Shown: in pieces, positions 63,525 through 64,000 of the stretch
Layout: each line of letters begins with the position of its first letter
Position numbering within the stretch: position 1 is the first letter of the stretch
Origin: DASSQJ01 sp963773655
GTDB lineage: Bacteria; Actinomycetota; Actinomycetes; Actinomycetales; Dermatophilaceae
DNA length: 64,000 nucleotides
NCBI GenBank assembly: GCA_963773655.1
Contig: CAVZBX010000002.1
Coordinates: 62,001-126,000, forward strand
Reading direction: 5' to 3'
Translations under genes and position numbers: made by a program
Notes under the pieces: generated by a model
Seen by the model: the letters and a program-made list of their open reading frames with translations, nothing else
Told to the model about the DNA's origin: nothing
Databases searched by the model: none

Positions 63525-64000
63525 TTGGGGACGCGGACCGTCGTGGCCACCGGGGTCAGCGCTGACGGCCGCCGCGAGGTCCTCGGCGTCGACGTCGGAG
63601 ACAGCTGGGGGGTACCTCCGCTTGCGGGGGCGGACGAGGCGTTCTGGCGGGGGTCCCTCACGTCGCTGAAGAACCGCGGCCTGACCGGGGTCAAACTGGT
63701 GATCTCCGACCAGCACGTCGGCCTGGTCGCGGCGATCACTCGCACCCTGCAGGGCAGCTCCCACCAGCGGTGCCGGGTGCACTTCATCCGCAACGTCCTG
63801 GCGCCACATCCCCAAGGGCGAGGCCGAGATGGGCACACGCAAGCGGGAGGCACCCCCAGCCGCGGCTGTTCCGCACGATACCGGCCGCTACCCCAAGGAT
63901 CGGGCCGGTGATGGACGCCGCCAAGACCGAAGTGCTCGCGTTCGCCGCGTTTCCCGAGGAAGCACTGCGCAAGATCCGGTCCACCAACCCCCTCGAGCGG
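63525..64000 (+). pseudogene. Decayed IS256 (mutator) family transposase, runs past window end
   Basis: Only the middle of the transposase remains. VVATGVSADGRREVLGVDVG and GVKLVISDQHVGLVAAI hold the family's catalytic aspartates, then HQRCRVHFIRNVLA, and after a shift and a gap EVLAFAAFPEEALRKI with STNPLER, which ends at the window edge. The N-terminal third is absent. Two inverted copies of a 27-base element interrupt it, and at least one frameshift is present near 63800. It is a dead remnant beside the integrase. Confidence 0.85.
63604..63860. repeat. Inverted pair of a 27-base GC-rich element inside the transposase remnant
   Basis: The element at 63604-63630 (GCTGGGGGGTACCTCCGCTT onward) recurs as an inverted, imperfect copy at 63834-63860, which reads GCTGGGGGTGCCTCCCGCTT on the complement. 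Each copy lies where the transposase sequence departs from its family. Such short palindromic elements are scattered in many actinobacterial genomes. Confidence 0.65.

Overview
The window is 64 kb of very GC-rich, densely coding chromosome from an actinobacterium. The lineage is shown by mycothiol genes (mshA, mshD, mscR), CarD, GlnR, SenX3-RegX3, an HbhA-like protein, DUF2516, DUF4032 and many leaderless genes with TANNNT -10 boxes. A member of the Intrasporangiaceae or a close relative is a reasonable guess, but the sequence alone does not prove it.

Layout. 0-11 kb: end of a P-type ATPase, a MarR regulator divergent from two NAD(P)-binding proteins over a paired operator, a Tat-exported amine oxidase, a secreted FG-GAP/DUF1996 protein, tRNA-Lys, a Ser/Thr kinase and a YihY/BrkB membrane protein. 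11-22 kb: phosphate block (a candidate structured RNA, DUF47-pit, pstSCAB behind a PHO box, then mutT1 and ppk on the other strand). 21-33 kb: mshD-glnR, moaD-like gene, nitrobindin, LCP protein, fur-ygfZ, BKACE, XRE regulator with hbhA-like gene, asparaginase, dtd and DUF2516. 33-46 kb: mshA, ybjN, gpm, phoU divergent from senX3-regX3, lpqE-like gene, carD, ispD-ispF and the mscR-MBL pair. Much of the 21-50 kb gene order matches blocks also known from mycobacteria. 46-48 kb: a repeat-rich island around an AbiEi/DUF559 nuclease gene, between the mscR operon and cysS. 48-62 kb: cysS-rlmB, a cluster of small membrane proteins, DUF4032, an ABC ATPase, a CBS protein, a second kinase, a ThrE-like exporter, a second LCP protein and a HAD phosphatase. 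62-64 kb: tRNA-Thr followed at once by a tyrosine integrase and a decayed IS256-type transposase, which looks like the start of an integrated element running past the window.

The genes fit together as phosphate acquisition and storage (Pit, Pst, PhoU, SenX3-RegX3, polyphosphate kinase, with PHO-box-like 11-nt repeats before pstS and phoU) and mycothiol metabolism (MshA first step, MshD last step, MscR formaldehyde detoxification). Sequence quality looks uneven. Most genes are intact, but pstC has one frameshift, and the 3' end of ppk and all of mutT1 (about 18.2-19.7 kb) switch frame many times while their protein similarity is preserved.

The least explained items are the nuclease gene bracketed by 87-bp repeats with 41-bp and 24-bp tandem arrays beside it, the 95-nt RNA-like structure near 11.4 kb, a membrane-tethered protein with a sigma-factor-like N-terminus, about twenty leaderless genes, and two genes whose only plausible start is a CTG overlapping the upstream stop codon.
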